Shown: positions 25,418-34,497, counted from the stretch's first letter. The stretch: DNA of 64,000 nucleotides from SZUA-584 sp964441275 (GCA_964441275.1 CAYTUG010000002.1:84027-148026), one strand, 5' to 3'. Notes: generated by a model from the sequence alone, not told the origin. Translations and numbers: made by a program.

Positions 25418-26080
25418 CTATTGTTTTGCGCCGCACTTTCCGCAAAAAGTAGCCCCGTCCGGTAAATCCGTCCCGCAGGAAACGCATTTGTTACCGCCCG
25501 CCGCTTGCTCGGTTGGGGCGGCTGCAGCCTGCTGCTGTGCCGGTGCAGAGTATTGAGGCTCAGGCTTTTTAGCGCCGCAAGAAGGACAAAAAGCAACAGT
25601 ATAGGGAACAACGTTGCCGCAATTGGGGCAGTTATAGCCTGGTACTTTCGCCGCGGAAGCCGCGCGCATTGCTCTAAACTTTTCAGACCTTATAAGCACC
25701 ACAATAGAAATTGCGGCAAAAACAAGGAAATAGAAAAATGGAGTGAACATAAATGCCCCTCCCATCACAATGCCAAAGCCATAACTTTTTCCGGCAAGAC
25801 CGATAATCCAGGCAACAAGACTGCCAAGAGCAACGGCGCCGCTTGAAATCACAATTGTGAGCACGTCTTCTTTTATTATTGATAGCAAAAGACCCGCCCA
25901 AATAAGCACTGTGCCCAAACAAACAAATGCTTCATAGACACTGATAATAAATAAACCTAAAAGATAAAACAAACCACCGGCCGCAAAAACAAAAATCTGT
26001 GCGCTTAACAAAAATTTTAACAATGCGTTGCTGTTAAAAAATGCTTTTGTAGAAGCTAAAAAGTTCTTATACGGAGACAT
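25418..26080 (-). CDS. Membrane protein with two C-terminal zinc ribbons
   Basis: A 220-residue protein. About four membrane helices span residues 25-135 (FLLSAQIFVFAAGGLFYLLG and following). A charged turn leads to a first zinc ribbon (YNCPNCGNVV with FCPSCGAKK), a Gln/Ala/Pro-rich linker and a second one (KCVSCGTDL with FCGKCGAKQ) at the very end. The arrangement suggests a membrane adaptor or sensor; no family function is known to me. AAGGAGGG lies seven bases before the ATG. It is convergent with cinA. Confidence 0.85.
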   Translation of the reverse strand: MSPYKNFLASTKAFFNSNALLKFLLSAQIFVFAAGGLFYLLGLFIISVYEAFVCLGTVLIWAGLLLSIIKEDVLTIVISSGAVALGSLVAWIIGLAGKSYGFGIVMGGAFMFTPFFYFLVFAAISIVVLIRSEKFRAMRAASAAKVPGYNCPNCGNVVPYTVAFCPSCGAKKPEPQYSAPAQQQAAAAPTEQAAGGNKCVSCGTDLPDGATFCGKCGAKQ

Positions 26081-26615
26081 AGGGAAACCCTCCTTAAATA
26101 ATGTTATAATACGATATACAGACCTAATATATATAATACATCATATAGCATATTATTCGCAAGCTCAAAATTTAATACCAATCTACGTTGTCAAATGATT
26201 TGCCTATGATTAGTTGATAGAGCAAAAACTCTTGTATTTCCGCTTCGCCCATTGAGTTCAACTTGTACGGAAGTCGATTGCCTATATTACCGCAGGTGAT
26301 AGATAGTATCGAATAGAAATGCATGCATCTTTATTGGCAGCACGGGGCAAGAATACTTCCGCCTTTCTGATCGCAGCAATGATTACAAGTTAAAAGGAAT
26401 TAGCCGTTTAAATAATTGTAACGAAATAGTTAACATATTTAAAATACTTTGTTAGCATAAGTTGAATATACATCATAGCCATGGTATTCTTGTTTTAGGC
26501 ATATCGCCAAAACTGCAATATGAAACGCTTGAAAAATGCTATTACCGCGCGATTATGTATAACCTGTATAGCAGCAAACAAAATTTACAATAAATCTGAA
26601 GAAAAGGAGACAAAT
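26081..26615. other. Long intergenic region with decayed coding traces
   Basis: The stretch has no intact gene. On the minus strand a frame near 26170-26340 ends IGKSFDNVDWY and another near 26345-26395 reads CNHCCDQKGGSILAPCCQ, a cysteine-rich tail, both without starts. Bases 26195-26211 repeat exactly (inverted) the IS-end motif at 49217-49233. The right part carries the peroxiredoxin promoter region. Confidence 0.5.
26407..26445 (+). promoter_or_regulatory. Candidate peroxiredoxin promoter with Per-box-like site
   Basis: TTGTAA (26416-26421), an 18-base spacer, TAAAAT (26440-26445). Bases 26407-26421 match 11 of the 14 defined positions of the Per box TTATAATnATTATAA and overlap the -35. 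A second possible promoter is TTGAAT-17-TATTCT at 26462-26490. Confidence 0.35.
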
Positions 26616-26617
26616 TC

Positions 26618-27295
26618 ATGGAAGAAATGAACGCAACAAGAATGCCTCTGATAGGCGATCCGGCACCAAGCTTTACGGCCGTTACAACGCAGGGGACTAT
26701 CAACTTTCCGGGAGACTACAAAGGCAAATGGGTAATTTTATTTTCTCATCCTGCCGATTTTACCCCTGTCTGCACGACGGAGTTTATGACCTTTGCCTCC
26801 ATGGCAGACGAGTTTAAAGAGCTAAATACGGAACTTGTCGGTCTGTCGGTTGACTCTCTCTATGCACATATCGCATGGCTGCGCAAGATTCAAGATTTGG
26901 AATGGAACGGGAAAAAGAACATTGAAGTTAAATTCCCTTTGATTGAGGATATCCGCATGGATGTTTCAAACAAATATGGAATGATTCAGCCCGGTCAATC
27001 CAATACCCAAGCGGTGCGCGCCGTATTTGTTATCGACCCGAAAGGCAAAATCCGCACGATTCTATATTACCCGCTTTCCACCGGGCGTAACTTTGACGAG
27101 ATTAAGAGAATCATCTTAGCCCTGCAAAAAGCAGACAGGGATAGCGTGGCAACCCCGGCCGATTGGCGCCCCGGAGACGATGTAATAGTCCCCACCGCCG
27201 GTTCGTGCGGCGTGGCTAAAGAGCGTATGGAAAGTCAAAGCGACGATCAGTACTGTTTGGATTGGTTTATGTGCTTTCGCAAAGAGAAAAAATAA
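26618..27295 (+). CDS. Peroxiredoxin (Prx6/AhpC-TSA, long form)
   Basis: A 225-residue thiol peroxidase. The peroxidatic Cys lies in HPADFTPVCTTE near residue 51; DSLYAHIAWLRKIQ and the long C-terminal domain with STGRNFDEIKRIILALQ and ADWRPGDDVIVP mark the Prx6-like class. The tail adds further cysteines (GSCGV, YCLDWFMC) that may resolve the disulphide. It should reduce peroxide in the cytoplasm, complementing rubrerythrin. AAGGAG precedes the ATG. Single gene with its own terminator. Confidence 0.94.
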   Translation: MEEMNATRMPLIGDPAPSFTAVTTQGTINFPGDYKGKWVILFSHPADFTPVCTTEFMTFASMADEFKELNTELVGLSVDSLYAHIAWLRKIQDLEWNGKKNIEVKFPLIEDIRMDVSNKYGMIQPGQSNTQAVRAVFVIDPKGKIRTILYYPLSTGRNFDEIKRIILALQKADRDSVATPADWRPGDDVIVPTAGSCGVAKERMESQSDDQYCLDWFMCFRKEKK

Positions 27296-27394
27296 TTTTT
27301 CATAATGCACGAAATTTGCACACTCGGCTTATGCGGCATGCAGGCACAAATCAAAACCGATTGCCAATACAACCGTAGGACTGTAAAAAGACAA

Positions 27395-27438
27395 GAAAGC
27401 CCTCGAGCGCCGAACAATCGGTATTCACGGGCTTTTTT
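27395..27438 (+). terminator. Terminator after the peroxiredoxin gene
   Basis: AAAGCCC (27396-27402) pairs with GGGCTTT (27429-27435), with an inner CCG/CGG pairing, followed by T. About 100 bases downstream of the stop. Confidence 0.65.
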
Positions 27439-27499
27439 CATACAAAATATAATTAACGCCGATTATAAGGTTGGCTGTTTTAACGATTTGGTTAATATA

Positions 27500-28237
27500 T
27501 TATAAAACTTTTTTCAAAAAACTTTTCAGTCTGTCGCTTTTGGGATCGCCGAAAAGCATATCGGGCGTGTTTTCTTCTATTATTTTGCCTTCGTCCATAA
27601 ATACTGCGCGTGTGCCAACTTCTTTGGCAAACCCCATCTCATGTGTTACCACAACCATTGTCATCCCGCCCTTAGCTAAGGATTTCATAACGTCCAACAC
27701 TTCGCCTACCATTTCGGGATCGAGCGCAGAGGTGGGTTCATCGAACAGCATGACATTTGGGTTCATGCACAAAGCGCGCACTATCGCTATTCGCTGTTTT
27801 TGGCCGCCCGATAACTGCGCAGGATATGCATTCGCCCTGTCGGCAAGACCTACCCTTTGCAAAAGCTGCATTGCCCTCTCTTCCGCTTTATCCTTCGAGA
27901 GCTTTTGCAGTTTAATGGGCGCAATCGTCATGTTTTGTATAACCTTCATATGTGGAAACAGATTAAACTGCTGAAATACCATACCCATCTTCTGGCGGTG
28001 AGCGTTTATGTCCACCTTAGGATTGGTAATATCTACCCCTTCAAAAAATACCTTTCCGCTTGTAGGCATTTCCAATAGGTTTAAACACCTTAAAAACGTT
28101 GATTTTCCCGAACCGGAAGGCCCAACCACAACAGTAACGTCGCCTTCAAAAACGTCAGTCGTTATGCCGTCAAGCGCTTTTTGCGCTCCGTAATGTTTTT
28201 TTAAATCCTTTGTACGTATAAGTGCGTTAACGGTCAC
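27500..28237 (-). CDS. Polar amino-acid ABC transporter, ATP-binding subunit
   Basis: About 245 residues of the GlnQ/HisP group. Walker A is GPSGSGKST, the Q-loop FQQFNLFPHM, the signature LSGGQKQR and Walker B VMLFDEPTSALDP, with the switch His in VVTHEMGFA. It powers the permease and binding protein encoded upstream. The start is GTG at 28235-28237 after AAAGGAGG, overlapping the permease stop by 11 bases. Substrate specificity (glutamine, cystine, arginine or similar) cannot be read from the ATPase. Confidence 0.94.
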   Translation of the reverse strand: MTVNALIRTKDLKKHYGAQKALDGITTDVFEGDVTVVVGPSGSGKSTFLRCLNLLEMPTSGKVFFEGVDITNPKVDINAHRQKMGMVFQQFNLFPHMKVIQNMTIAPIKLQKLSKDKAEERAMQLLQRVGLADRANAYPAQLSGGQKQRIAIVRALCMNPNVMLFDEPTSALDPEMVGEVLDVMKSLAKGGMTMVVVTHEMGFAKEVGTRAVFMDEGKIIEENTPDMLFGDPKSDRLKSFLKKVL

Positions 28238-28922
28238 TGCGCGCAAGCCTCCTTTCAAGCAAAGTAACTAAGCGTGAAAGCAGCATAACAATCAAAAGAT
28301 AAATAAGAGCGGCGGCAATAAGGGGCATAAACGCATTGTATGTTCGGCCGACTATTATGTATGCTCCCTTGGTCAAATCTTGAAGCGCTATGTAACCCAC
28401 AACAGCCGTCTCTTTAAGAAGTACAATAAATTCATTGGCAAGCGGGGGTATGCAGCTTTTTAGCGCTTGCGGCATTATTATATGCCACATAGTTTGCCCG
28501 TAGTTAAACCCAAGGCTTCTTCCCGCTTCAAACTGACCGGAGTCGACGGAAATAATACCGCCTCTGAAAATTTCCGCTACGTAAGCGCCCGAATTGATAC
28601 CAAACGCTAATATGGCCACAATTATAGCTTCGGTGCTTATAAAAATTACAAAATAAAATATCATAAGCTGCACCACTACAGGGGTGCCGCGAATAACCGT
28701 TAAATAAAAATGGCATATTGCATTTGCAATCTTCCATTTGCCCGTCTTATCATGGGTAGAGCGGATTATAGAAATGACAAACCCAAGCACGATACCAATT
28801 ATGGCGGCTATTAGCGTCACAATTAAGGTGATGCCAAGACCGTCCCAGATGTATCTCCAACGCTCGCCCTCAATAAATATTTCCGTAAACTTTTTTGTAA
28901 ATTCCGCCCAAGAATCGGACAT
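28227..28922 (-). CDS. Polar amino-acid ABC transporter, permease
   Basis: A 231-residue HisM/GlnP-type permease with about five helices. The opening WDGLGITLIVTLIAAIIGIVLGF and the EAA loop (EAGRSLGFNYGQTMWHIIMPQALKSCIPPLANEFIVLLKETA) are diagnostic. Only one permease gene is present, so a homodimer is expected. It is separated from the binding-protein gene by a stable hairpin. Confidence 0.94.
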   Translation of the reverse strand: MSDSWAEFTKKFTEIFIEGERWRYIWDGLGITLIVTLIAAIIGIVLGFVISIIRSTHDKTGKWKIANAICHFYLTVIRGTPVVVQLMIFYFVIFISTEAIIVAILAFGINSGAYVAEIFRGGIISVDSGQFEAGRSLGFNYGQTMWHIIMPQALKSCIPPLANEFIVLLKETAVVGYIALQDLTKGAYIIVGRTYNAFMPLIAAALIYLLIVMLLSRLVTLLERRLARSDR

Positions 28923-28939
28923 TATCTATCCCTTTATCC

Positions 28940-28975
28940 AATAACAGAGCCACCATGATTGGCGGCTCTGTTATT
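28940..28975 (-). terminator. Intra-operon hairpin (attenuator or mRNA stabiliser)
   Basis: Twelve-base perfect arms (28940-28951 and 28964-28975) with a 12-base loop and no clear T-run beyond the arms. Between binding-protein and permease genes such hairpins commonly raise binding-protein levels over membrane subunits. Confidence 0.6.
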
Positions 28976-28982
28976 AACCTGA

Positions 28983-29732
28983 TTATTTTGCCGTTATATA
29001 CTTATCGAGTATGCTTTGTACAGTACCGCTATCTATTAGTTCTTTAAGCGCTTTGTTTATTTTGTTTAACAGCTCATCGTTGTTTTTCGCAACCGCTATA
29101 GCATATTCTTCAACTACATATTCCGTTTCGAGTATCTTTAGCCCCGTATTCTGCTCAACAAAAACCTTGGCGGGTTCGTTGTCAATTACAACCGCATCCA
29201 CTTTGCCCTGTGTAAGAGCTAACACAGCCTCGGCCCCTTTTGCGTAACGCACCACGGCTTCATTTCCAAAATCGTCGGCTACATATATATCGCCTGTAGT
29301 ATTTTCTTGAACGCCTGTTTTTCTACCTTCAAGATCGTCTACATTAGAAATGTCCGAATCTTCGGGGACAATTATTACCTGTTTGCCTATAGCGTACGTT
29401 GCCGTAAAGTTAACATTTTTTAACCTGTCTTCGGTTACGGTCAATCCCGCCATCGCCATGTCAGCCCTTCCGCTTTGAACGGCCGCTATAACTGAACTAA
29501 ATTCCATATCCTCAATTACAAGTTCCATTCCAAGCTTATCTGCTATCGCAGCGGCTATCTCCGCATCAATGCCTAATATTTTCCCGCCTTCGAGCCGCTC
29601 GTGGTACTCGTAAGGAGGAAATTCAGCATTAGTCGCCATTACCAACTTGCCTTTCGGTTGTGAGCATGCGGCAAATGCAAAAAGCATAAAGGCGCAAAAC
29701 GCAATCGAAATTATTTTTTTAAATGTTTTCAT
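28983..29732 (-). CDS. Polar amino-acid ABC transporter, substrate-binding lipoprotein
   Basis: About 249 residues. Signal peptide with lipobox FAAC (Cys near 23), then an SBP family 3 fold: KLVMATNAEFPPYEYHE, GIDAEIAAAIADKLGMELVIED, SGRADMAMAGLTVTEDR, FTATYAIGKQVIIV, GVQENTTGD and AVVIDNEPAKVFV. The family takes up polar amino acids; the exact ligand is uncertain. The start is ATG 29732 after GGAGACTAAA. It is the first gene of the operon. Confidence 0.94.
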   Translation of the reverse strand: MKTFKKIISIAFCAFMLFAFAACSQPKGKLVMATNAEFPPYEYHERLEGGKILGIDAEIAAAIADKLGMELVIEDMEFSSVIAAVQSGRADMAMAGLTVTEDRLKNVNFTATYAIGKQVIIVPEDSDISNVDDLEGRKTGVQENTTGDIYVADDFGNEAVVRYAKGAEAVLALTQGKVDAVVIDNEPAKVFVEQNTGLKILETEYVVEEYAIAVAKNNDELLNKINKALKELIDSGTVQSILDKYITAK

Positions 29733-29827
29733 TTTAGTCTCCAAACAGCTATTTATTTTCGGGATTTATTATATTATACTTTACATATTAGTTCAACTAA
29801 ATATGCCACCTTTTTCACCAAACAAAT

Positions 29828-30325
29828 TTAGCCGTTAAACAAATAACAGCCCGGCTCATGAGCCCTAACTGCTCCTACGCTCATCAAAAAGCTATCGCAT
29901 ATTGTATTGCCTATAAATTTGTAGCCGCGCTTTTTTAAATCGCTGCATAAAGCGGCGCCGTCACAAAAACTATAAACGTAAGCTAAAAAATCCCCCTTCT
30001 TTGGAAACTGCAGCGTATGCATCTGCGCGTTGCGGATAACAGCTTCAATCTTTTTTCTATTCCGAATTATGGCCTTATCCTTCATAAGCCTGTCTATATC
30101 CACCGCGTCCATGCAAGCGACAAGCTTAGGTTTAAAACCAAAAAAAGCCGCGCGAAGTGCTTCTCTTTTGTAAAGCACTGTACGCCAAGCTAACCCCGCC
30201 TGGAAACATTCAAGGCACAGCTTTTCAAATAAGCTAAAATCGCTGTCCTTTTTCCTTCCGTATTCGTTGTCGTGATATTCTTTTAAAAGCATATCGCTGC
30301 CGTTTGCCCATGAGCATCTGTCCAT
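29828..30325 (-). CDS. tag: DNA-3-methyladenine glycosylase I
   Basis: A 165-residue glycosylase removing 3-methyladenine from alkylated DNA. The zinc-snap Cys is in RCSWANGSDM; YHDNEYGRKKDSDFSLFEKL follows, with the FQAGLAWRTVLYKREALR motif and the late AVRAHEPGCYLF zinc ligands (His/Cys). It is slightly shorter than the usual 180-190 residues. No Shine-Dalgarno sequence precedes the ATG; TAAAAT lies seven bases upstream of it. It is divergent from hisC. Confidence 0.92.
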   Translation of the reverse strand: MDRCSWANGSDMLLKEYHDNEYGRKKDSDFSLFEKLCLECFQAGLAWRTVLYKREALRAAFFGFKPKLVACMDAVDIDRLMKDKAIIRNRKKIEAVIRNAQMHTLQFPKKGDFLAYVYSFCDGAALCSDLKKRGYKFIGNTICDSFLMSVGAVRAHEPGCYLFNG

Positions 30326-30401
30326 AGAAATTATTTTATCATATACAAGATGTTAATATATATACATTTATGTTACTATAATAAAAAAACGGAGCATGTT
30401 T

Positions 30402-31451
30402 GTGAACAATTATTTGAGCAAAAAAGCCGCGAAATTAACGCCTTACGCCGCCGGCGAGCAACCCCAAGGCGCTAATATAATAAAACTAAACACAAACGAA
30501 AATCCATATCCTTCTTCTCCCAAGGTGAAAGAAGTTTTAAGCGCGTTTGACGCAAAATCGTTAAGGCTGTATCCGCGTACCGATGGCGGCACGCTTAAAA
30601 GCGCGGCCGCGCAAATAAACGGATTGCCCGAAAACCACGTGTTTTGCGGCAACGGGTCGGACGAAATTTTGGGGTTTGCTTTTTATGCTTTCTTTGACAA
30701 TGAAGCCGTGTCCGCTGATGTGACGTATAGCTTTTATCCGGTATGGGCGGCTCTTTACCAAATACCTTATAAAACAATACCCCTCGATGGCAGTTTTAAT
30801 ATGTCGGTGGAAAGTTTCATCGGCGATGGTATTGTAATTGCGAACCCTAACGCCCCCACCGGCATTGCGCTAAATTTAAATGAAATAGAGCAAGTGTTAA
30901 AAAACAACGCCGAAAGCGTGGTTATTGTGGACGAGGCATACTCAATGTTTGGCGCGCAAAGCGCCGCGCCGCTGGTTAAGAAATACCCCAACCTGCTTGT
31001 GGTTACCACTCTTTCAAAATCACATGGGCTCGCGGGGCTGCGCGCCGCATATGCTCTTGCGCAGCCGCATTTGATTAAAGGATTAGAGCGCGTCAAAGAC
31101 AGTTTTAATTCTTACCCGGTTGATTCTATAACGCAAGCCGCGGCGGCTGCGGCTTTGTATGACACAGAATACTGTGCTAAAACCGTAAACAAAATTATAT
31201 CCACCCGTAACTTTGTCTCAAATGCTTTAACTCGGCTCGGGTTTAGCGTTTTACCTTCATGCGCCAACTTCTTGTTTGTAACGCATCCGTTTTATTATGC
31301 AAACGATATAAAAACTTTCCTTGAGCAAAACAAAATCTATGTGCGCCACTTTAACAAACCGCGCATAGAAAATTATCTGCGAATAAGCATAGGCACAGAC
31401 GAACAGATGGAAATAGTGCTAAAAAAATTGCACGAATACTGCAAAATTTAG
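30402..31451 (+). CDS. hisC: Histidinol-phosphate aminotransferase
   Basis: A 349-residue class I/II PLP aminotransferase. The family marks are KLNTNENPYPSSPKV, YPRTDGG, FCGNGSDEIL, the PLP-binding NPNAPTGIAL, VIVDEAYSMFG, and the lysine in TLSKSHGLAGLRAAYA. It transfers amino groups to imidazole acetol-phosphate in histidine synthesis, although stand-alone HisC-like enzymes can act on other substrates (for example tyrosine or cobalamin intermediates). I chose GTG at 30402, seven bases after GGAG; the ATG at 30396 sits only one base from it. Confidence 0.9.
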   Translation: MNNYLSKKAAKLTPYAAGEQPQGANIIKLNTNENPYPSSPKVKEVLSAFDAKSLRLYPRTDGGTLKSAAAQINGLPENHVFCGNGSDEILGFAFYAFFDNEAVSADVTYSFYPVWAALYQIPYKTIPLDGSFNMSVESFIGDGIVIANPNAPTGIALNLNEIEQVLKNNAESVVIVDEAYSMFGAQSAAPLVKKYPNLLVVTTLSKSHGLAGLRAAYALAQPHLIKGLERVKDSFNSYPVDSITQAAAAAALYDTEYCAKTVNKIISTRNFVSNALTRLGFSVLPSCANFLFVTHPFYYANDIKTFLEQNKIYVRHFNKPRIENYLRISIGTDEQMEIVLKKLHEYCKI

Positions 31452-31475
31452 CTAAACCCCAAAAAATGCGCGCTG

Positions 31476-32375
31476 CTATATTTTAAACAGTTGTGTACTC
31501 AAATATTTTTCTCCCCTGTCGGGAAATATGCACACAATTACGCCGCTGTCAATGCGTTTTTCAACCCGCAGCGCCGCAAGCATTGCCGCGCCGGAAGACA
31601 TTCCGCAAAAAATACCTTCCTCGCGTACAATTCGCCTTGCCGTCTCAAACGCTTCTTCAGAATCAATCTCGATAGAGATATCTACAAGCGAAGGGTTATA
31701 GATTTCAGGTACTATCGCCTCGCTCATATTTTTTAGTCCCTGGATATAATGCCCGCGCACCGGCTGGGCTTCTACTATGCGTATTGCGGGGTTTAATTCT
31801 TTAAGCCGTTTTGCTGTGCCCATTAGCGTCCCCGATGTCCCGAGGGAAGATACAAAATGCGTAATGCGCCCGTCGGTATCGCGTATCATTTCTTCCGCCG
31901 TCGTCGAGTAGTGTGCAATTTTGTTATAACGGTTGGTAAATTGGTCGGGCATAAAATATTTTTCGGGGTTTTGCGCAACCATCTCCCGCGCTTTTCTAAT
32001 CGCGCCGTCGGTGCCCTCTTCCGCTTCCGTTAAAATTACGCGCCCTCCGAAAGCGGTTATCATCTTCTGACGTTCGATTGACACGGCGCTGCTCATAACG
32101 ATTTCAACTTCGTAACCCTTAACGGCGCCGATCATGGCAAGCGCTATCCCGGTGTTGCCCGATGTAGGCTCAATTATGATTTTGCCCTTTTTTAGCGCGC
32201 CCTCTTGTTCCGCCTGTTCAACCATTTTTAGCGCAATGCGGTCTTTAATGCTCCCGGTGGGGTTTGTTCCTTCCACTTTGGCATAAATCTCTACCCCGGT
32301 CTTATCAGATAGTTTTCTTATCCTAACCAACGGAGTGTTTCCTATAGTATCAAGTATGTCTGCATGAATGTTCAT
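31476..32375 (-). CDS. cysK: Cysteine synthase A
   Basis: A 299-residue PLP enzyme making cysteine from O-acetylserine and sulphide. The N-terminal DTIGNTPLVRIRKL and the PLP lysine in GTNPTGSIKDRIAL are typical, followed by the substrate loop PTSGNTGIALAMIGAVKGY, the SSLGTSGTLMGTAKRL phosphate loop, and the serine site GMSSGAAM near 265. AGGAGAC precedes the ATG. It is 25 bases from the P-loop ATPase gene upstream and probably co-transcribed with it. Confidence 0.95.
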   Translation of the reverse strand: MNIHADILDTIGNTPLVRIRKLSDKTGVEIYAKVEGTNPTGSIKDRIALKMVEQAEQEGALKKGKIIIEPTSGNTGIALAMIGAVKGYEVEIVMSSAVSIERQKMITAFGGRVILTEAEEGTDGAIRKAREMVAQNPEKYFMPDQFTNRYNKIAHYSTTAEEMIRDTDGRITHFVSSLGTSGTLMGTAKRLKELNPAIRIVEAQPVRGHYIQGLKNMSEAIVPEIYNPSLVDISIEIDSEEAFETARRIVREEGIFCGMSSGAAMLAALRVEKRIDSGVIVCIFPDRGEKYLSTQLFKI

Positions 32376-32400
32376 CTGTCTCCTCTTCCTGCCGTGTTAT

Positions 32401-33072
32401 TTACAGCCATTGGGGGCGGGTGTAAGGCGTTATTTCAATTTGTTCCGCAGTGCAGTTTGGCCGCATCGCAGAAAATTCCGACAAAACGTCTTTAGTTCCG
32501 CTGATATATTTTATTGGTATCCCGTCTTTTTTCTCAATACGGGAAACCATATCAAAGCTTAGCGCTAAATCTTGTCCTGTAGTTTGGCTGCCAAGGTTTG
32601 TATTTAGCACAATACCGTCTGCGTTTAGCCTTGCGCTCTTTTGAACGCGGCTTATACTGTCGCGTAACTGCCCGATATCCTCTTGAAACGGACGGCGCGA
32701 GTTTACAACAAAAAGAACTTCGCACTCGCCTCGCACTTTAACAAAATGGCTGTGCAAACTGCCAAGCGCGGAAGCGCCTACGGCATCGCCTCCGCAATCA
32801 AAAACCGCATACCCGTTAACGAAAGATGAATATATTTCGGGCGGCAACGCAGGCACGTCTACAGCGGTGTTTGCAAACACCGGCGATACAACCCTTATTC
32901 CGTTATTATTCAGCTTAGCGGACTGCTCGGAAGAACGAAAATATGGATTGACAATGTCAAGGTCAATAAGAGTAACGTTGTCCTGTGTACGGGATAACAA
33001 CAGAGCGATATTTATGGCTAATTCGGTTTTGCCGCTGCCGTAATTGCCAAACAGCACAGTTATTCGTTTCAA
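32401..33072 (-). CDS. P-loop ATPase of the MinD/ParA type, unknown role
   Basis: A 223-residue nucleotide-binding protein. The opening FGNYGSGKTELAINIALLLS is a Walker A variant, LIDLDIVNPYFRSSEQS the switch I region, and GYAVFDCGGDAVGASALG the Walker B part. LFVVNSRRPFQ is typical of SIMIBI ATPases, and NTNLGSQTTGQDL near 175 ends the fold. It has no partner ParB or MinE nearby, and no metal-insertion motif. The start is TTG after AAGGAGAGC. Role unknown. Confidence 0.85.
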   Translation of the reverse strand: MKRITVLFGNYGSGKTELAINIALLLSRTQDNVTLIDLDIVNPYFRSSEQSAKLNNNGIRVVSPVFANTAVDVPALPPEIYSSFVNGYAVFDCGGDAVGASALGSLHSHFVKVRGECEVLFVVNSRRPFQEDIGQLRDSISRVQKSARLNADGIVLNTNLGSQTTGQDLALSFDMVSRIEKKDGIPIKYISGTKDVLSEFSAMRPNCTAEQIEITPYTRPQWL

Positions 33073-33237
33073 TTAGCTCTCCTTGCCTTATAGTATATGC
33101 CGGAAAATAGATTGCTGCGAAGGCTTAACAATGCTTAATATTATCATATTACAGACAGTTTTAAAACGAATTTGTTTTAAACAGCCGAACGAAAGATGCA
33201 GTTTGGAAATTATAATTTAACGCTATTGCGCGCCTGT

Positions 33238-34497
33238 TTAGCTTATCGTAACGTTGACCGTAGAAATTGCCGATGAAAAATTGTTTTCTGTAAACCCGGG
33301 AGGAAGGTTATATCTTATATCAACCGCATAAGTCCCCGAGGCAAGCCCTTCAAGATCAACATAAGGAATGATGTCCTCAAGCCTTAAAGCCGACATGCGG
33401 GAAATGCCCGCCAACACCGTAACGTCAATTAGTTTTTCAGATAGGCGCGCGGTTTTGCCACGAGCAAGGTTTTTTATGCGAATCTCAACGTTATCAAACG
33501 TTTTTGTCTCCATCTTCTCTCTTATGTTTATAAACAGCTTTGCTTTTTCGGGGGTAAGCATACGTACGCCCGGTGGAAGTTGATAATCAAGAAGCACCAC
33601 AACGCTGGTGTTCTCTCCGTTTCTTATGTTGTAAGGCACCAAGCTGATTGAAGAAATCTTCGCGATAACATTCGGTTCGGCTGCAATTTCAACCGTATTG
33701 GGCGTACAAACAATATCCGCAATCTCAAACCCCTGGGCGATATCGTTTTGCCCAAATACCGAACTTTTTATATCCACAGGCACCGTTTTCTTTTTTAGCA
33801 CATCAATTCTGACGATAACTGAAGGAAGCGAGTTGGCAAAAAGCGGGCTTTCCACCGGATTTGCATCGATGTCTAACAATTCAACATCAACACTTTTATT
33901 AAATCCCTCTTTAAGATCGTTTAGCTGCACCACACAGACTGCGCTTTTAACCTTTTCGACATCAATCCGGGGGCCTGAAATGCTTATTATTTCGGGATAA
34001 ACCGTGGGGGTATCCGCATAATAGCCCTGCGCAACAGCGCCGGCCTCAACAAGCTTGACAGGAACCTGTTTTGTTACATAATCGTCAACATACAAAGTTA
34101 CGGTTGAAGGCGAAACGCTAATAACCTGCCCGTATGTGGTTTGGGCGGAGATTTTCAGTTTGTAAACGCCGTGGCTATTTATTGTTGAAAGATCGACAAA
34201 TGCGTGAATGTTATCCGAAGACACGTATTTTAACTCTTTTTGTCTAACTTCAACGCGAACGTTAACGTTATCAACAGTCTCGGATAAACTGTCTGAAATA
34301 TCGAGCCCTTTTGATAGCAACTCGCTTACGTTTATACTTACCGGAATACCGCTTATTACAGGCTCGCGCGGCGGGTTTGTTTCCGCAAGAACGTAACTCC
34401 ACAGAATTATTGCAAAAAGCACCGCCATTATTTTTAGCAACAGGTTTTTACGTATAAGATTAAAAATAAAAATTAGCACTTTTTTAATGTTCGTCAC
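33238..34497 (-). CDS. YbbR-domain regulator of diadenylate cyclase (CdaR)
   Basis: A 419-residue membrane-anchored protein. One N-terminal helix (about 20-38, ending LWSYVLAETNPP) is followed by four YbbR-type beta domains outside the membrane, with repeating units such as PVSINVSELLSKGLDISDS, VPVKLVEAGAVAQGYYAD and VPVDIKSSVFGQNDIAQGFE. CdaR binds and modulates CdaA at the membrane and so tunes c-di-AMP. It overlaps cdaA by 14 bases, the standard cdaA-cdaR order. The glmM gene that often follows is not next. Confidence 0.92.
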   Translation of the reverse strand: MTNIKKVLIFIFNLIRKNLLLKIMAVLFAIILWSYVLAETNPPREPVISGIPVSINVSELLSKGLDISDSLSETVDNVNVRVEVRQKELKYVSSDNIHAFVDLSTINSHGVYKLKISAQTTYGQVISVSPSTVTLYVDDYVTKQVPVKLVEAGAVAQGYYADTPTVYPEIISISGPRIDVEKVKSAVCVVQLNDLKEGFNKSVDVELLDIDANPVESPLFANSLPSVIVRIDVLKKKTVPVDIKSSVFGQNDIAQGFEIADIVCTPNTVEIAAEPNVIAKISSISLVPYNIRNGENTSVVVLLDYQLPPGVRMLTPEKAKLFINIREKMETKTFDNVEIRIKNLARGKTARLSEKLIDVTVLAGISRMSALRLEDIIPYVDLEGLASGTYAVDIRYNLPPGFTENNFSSAISTVNVTIS

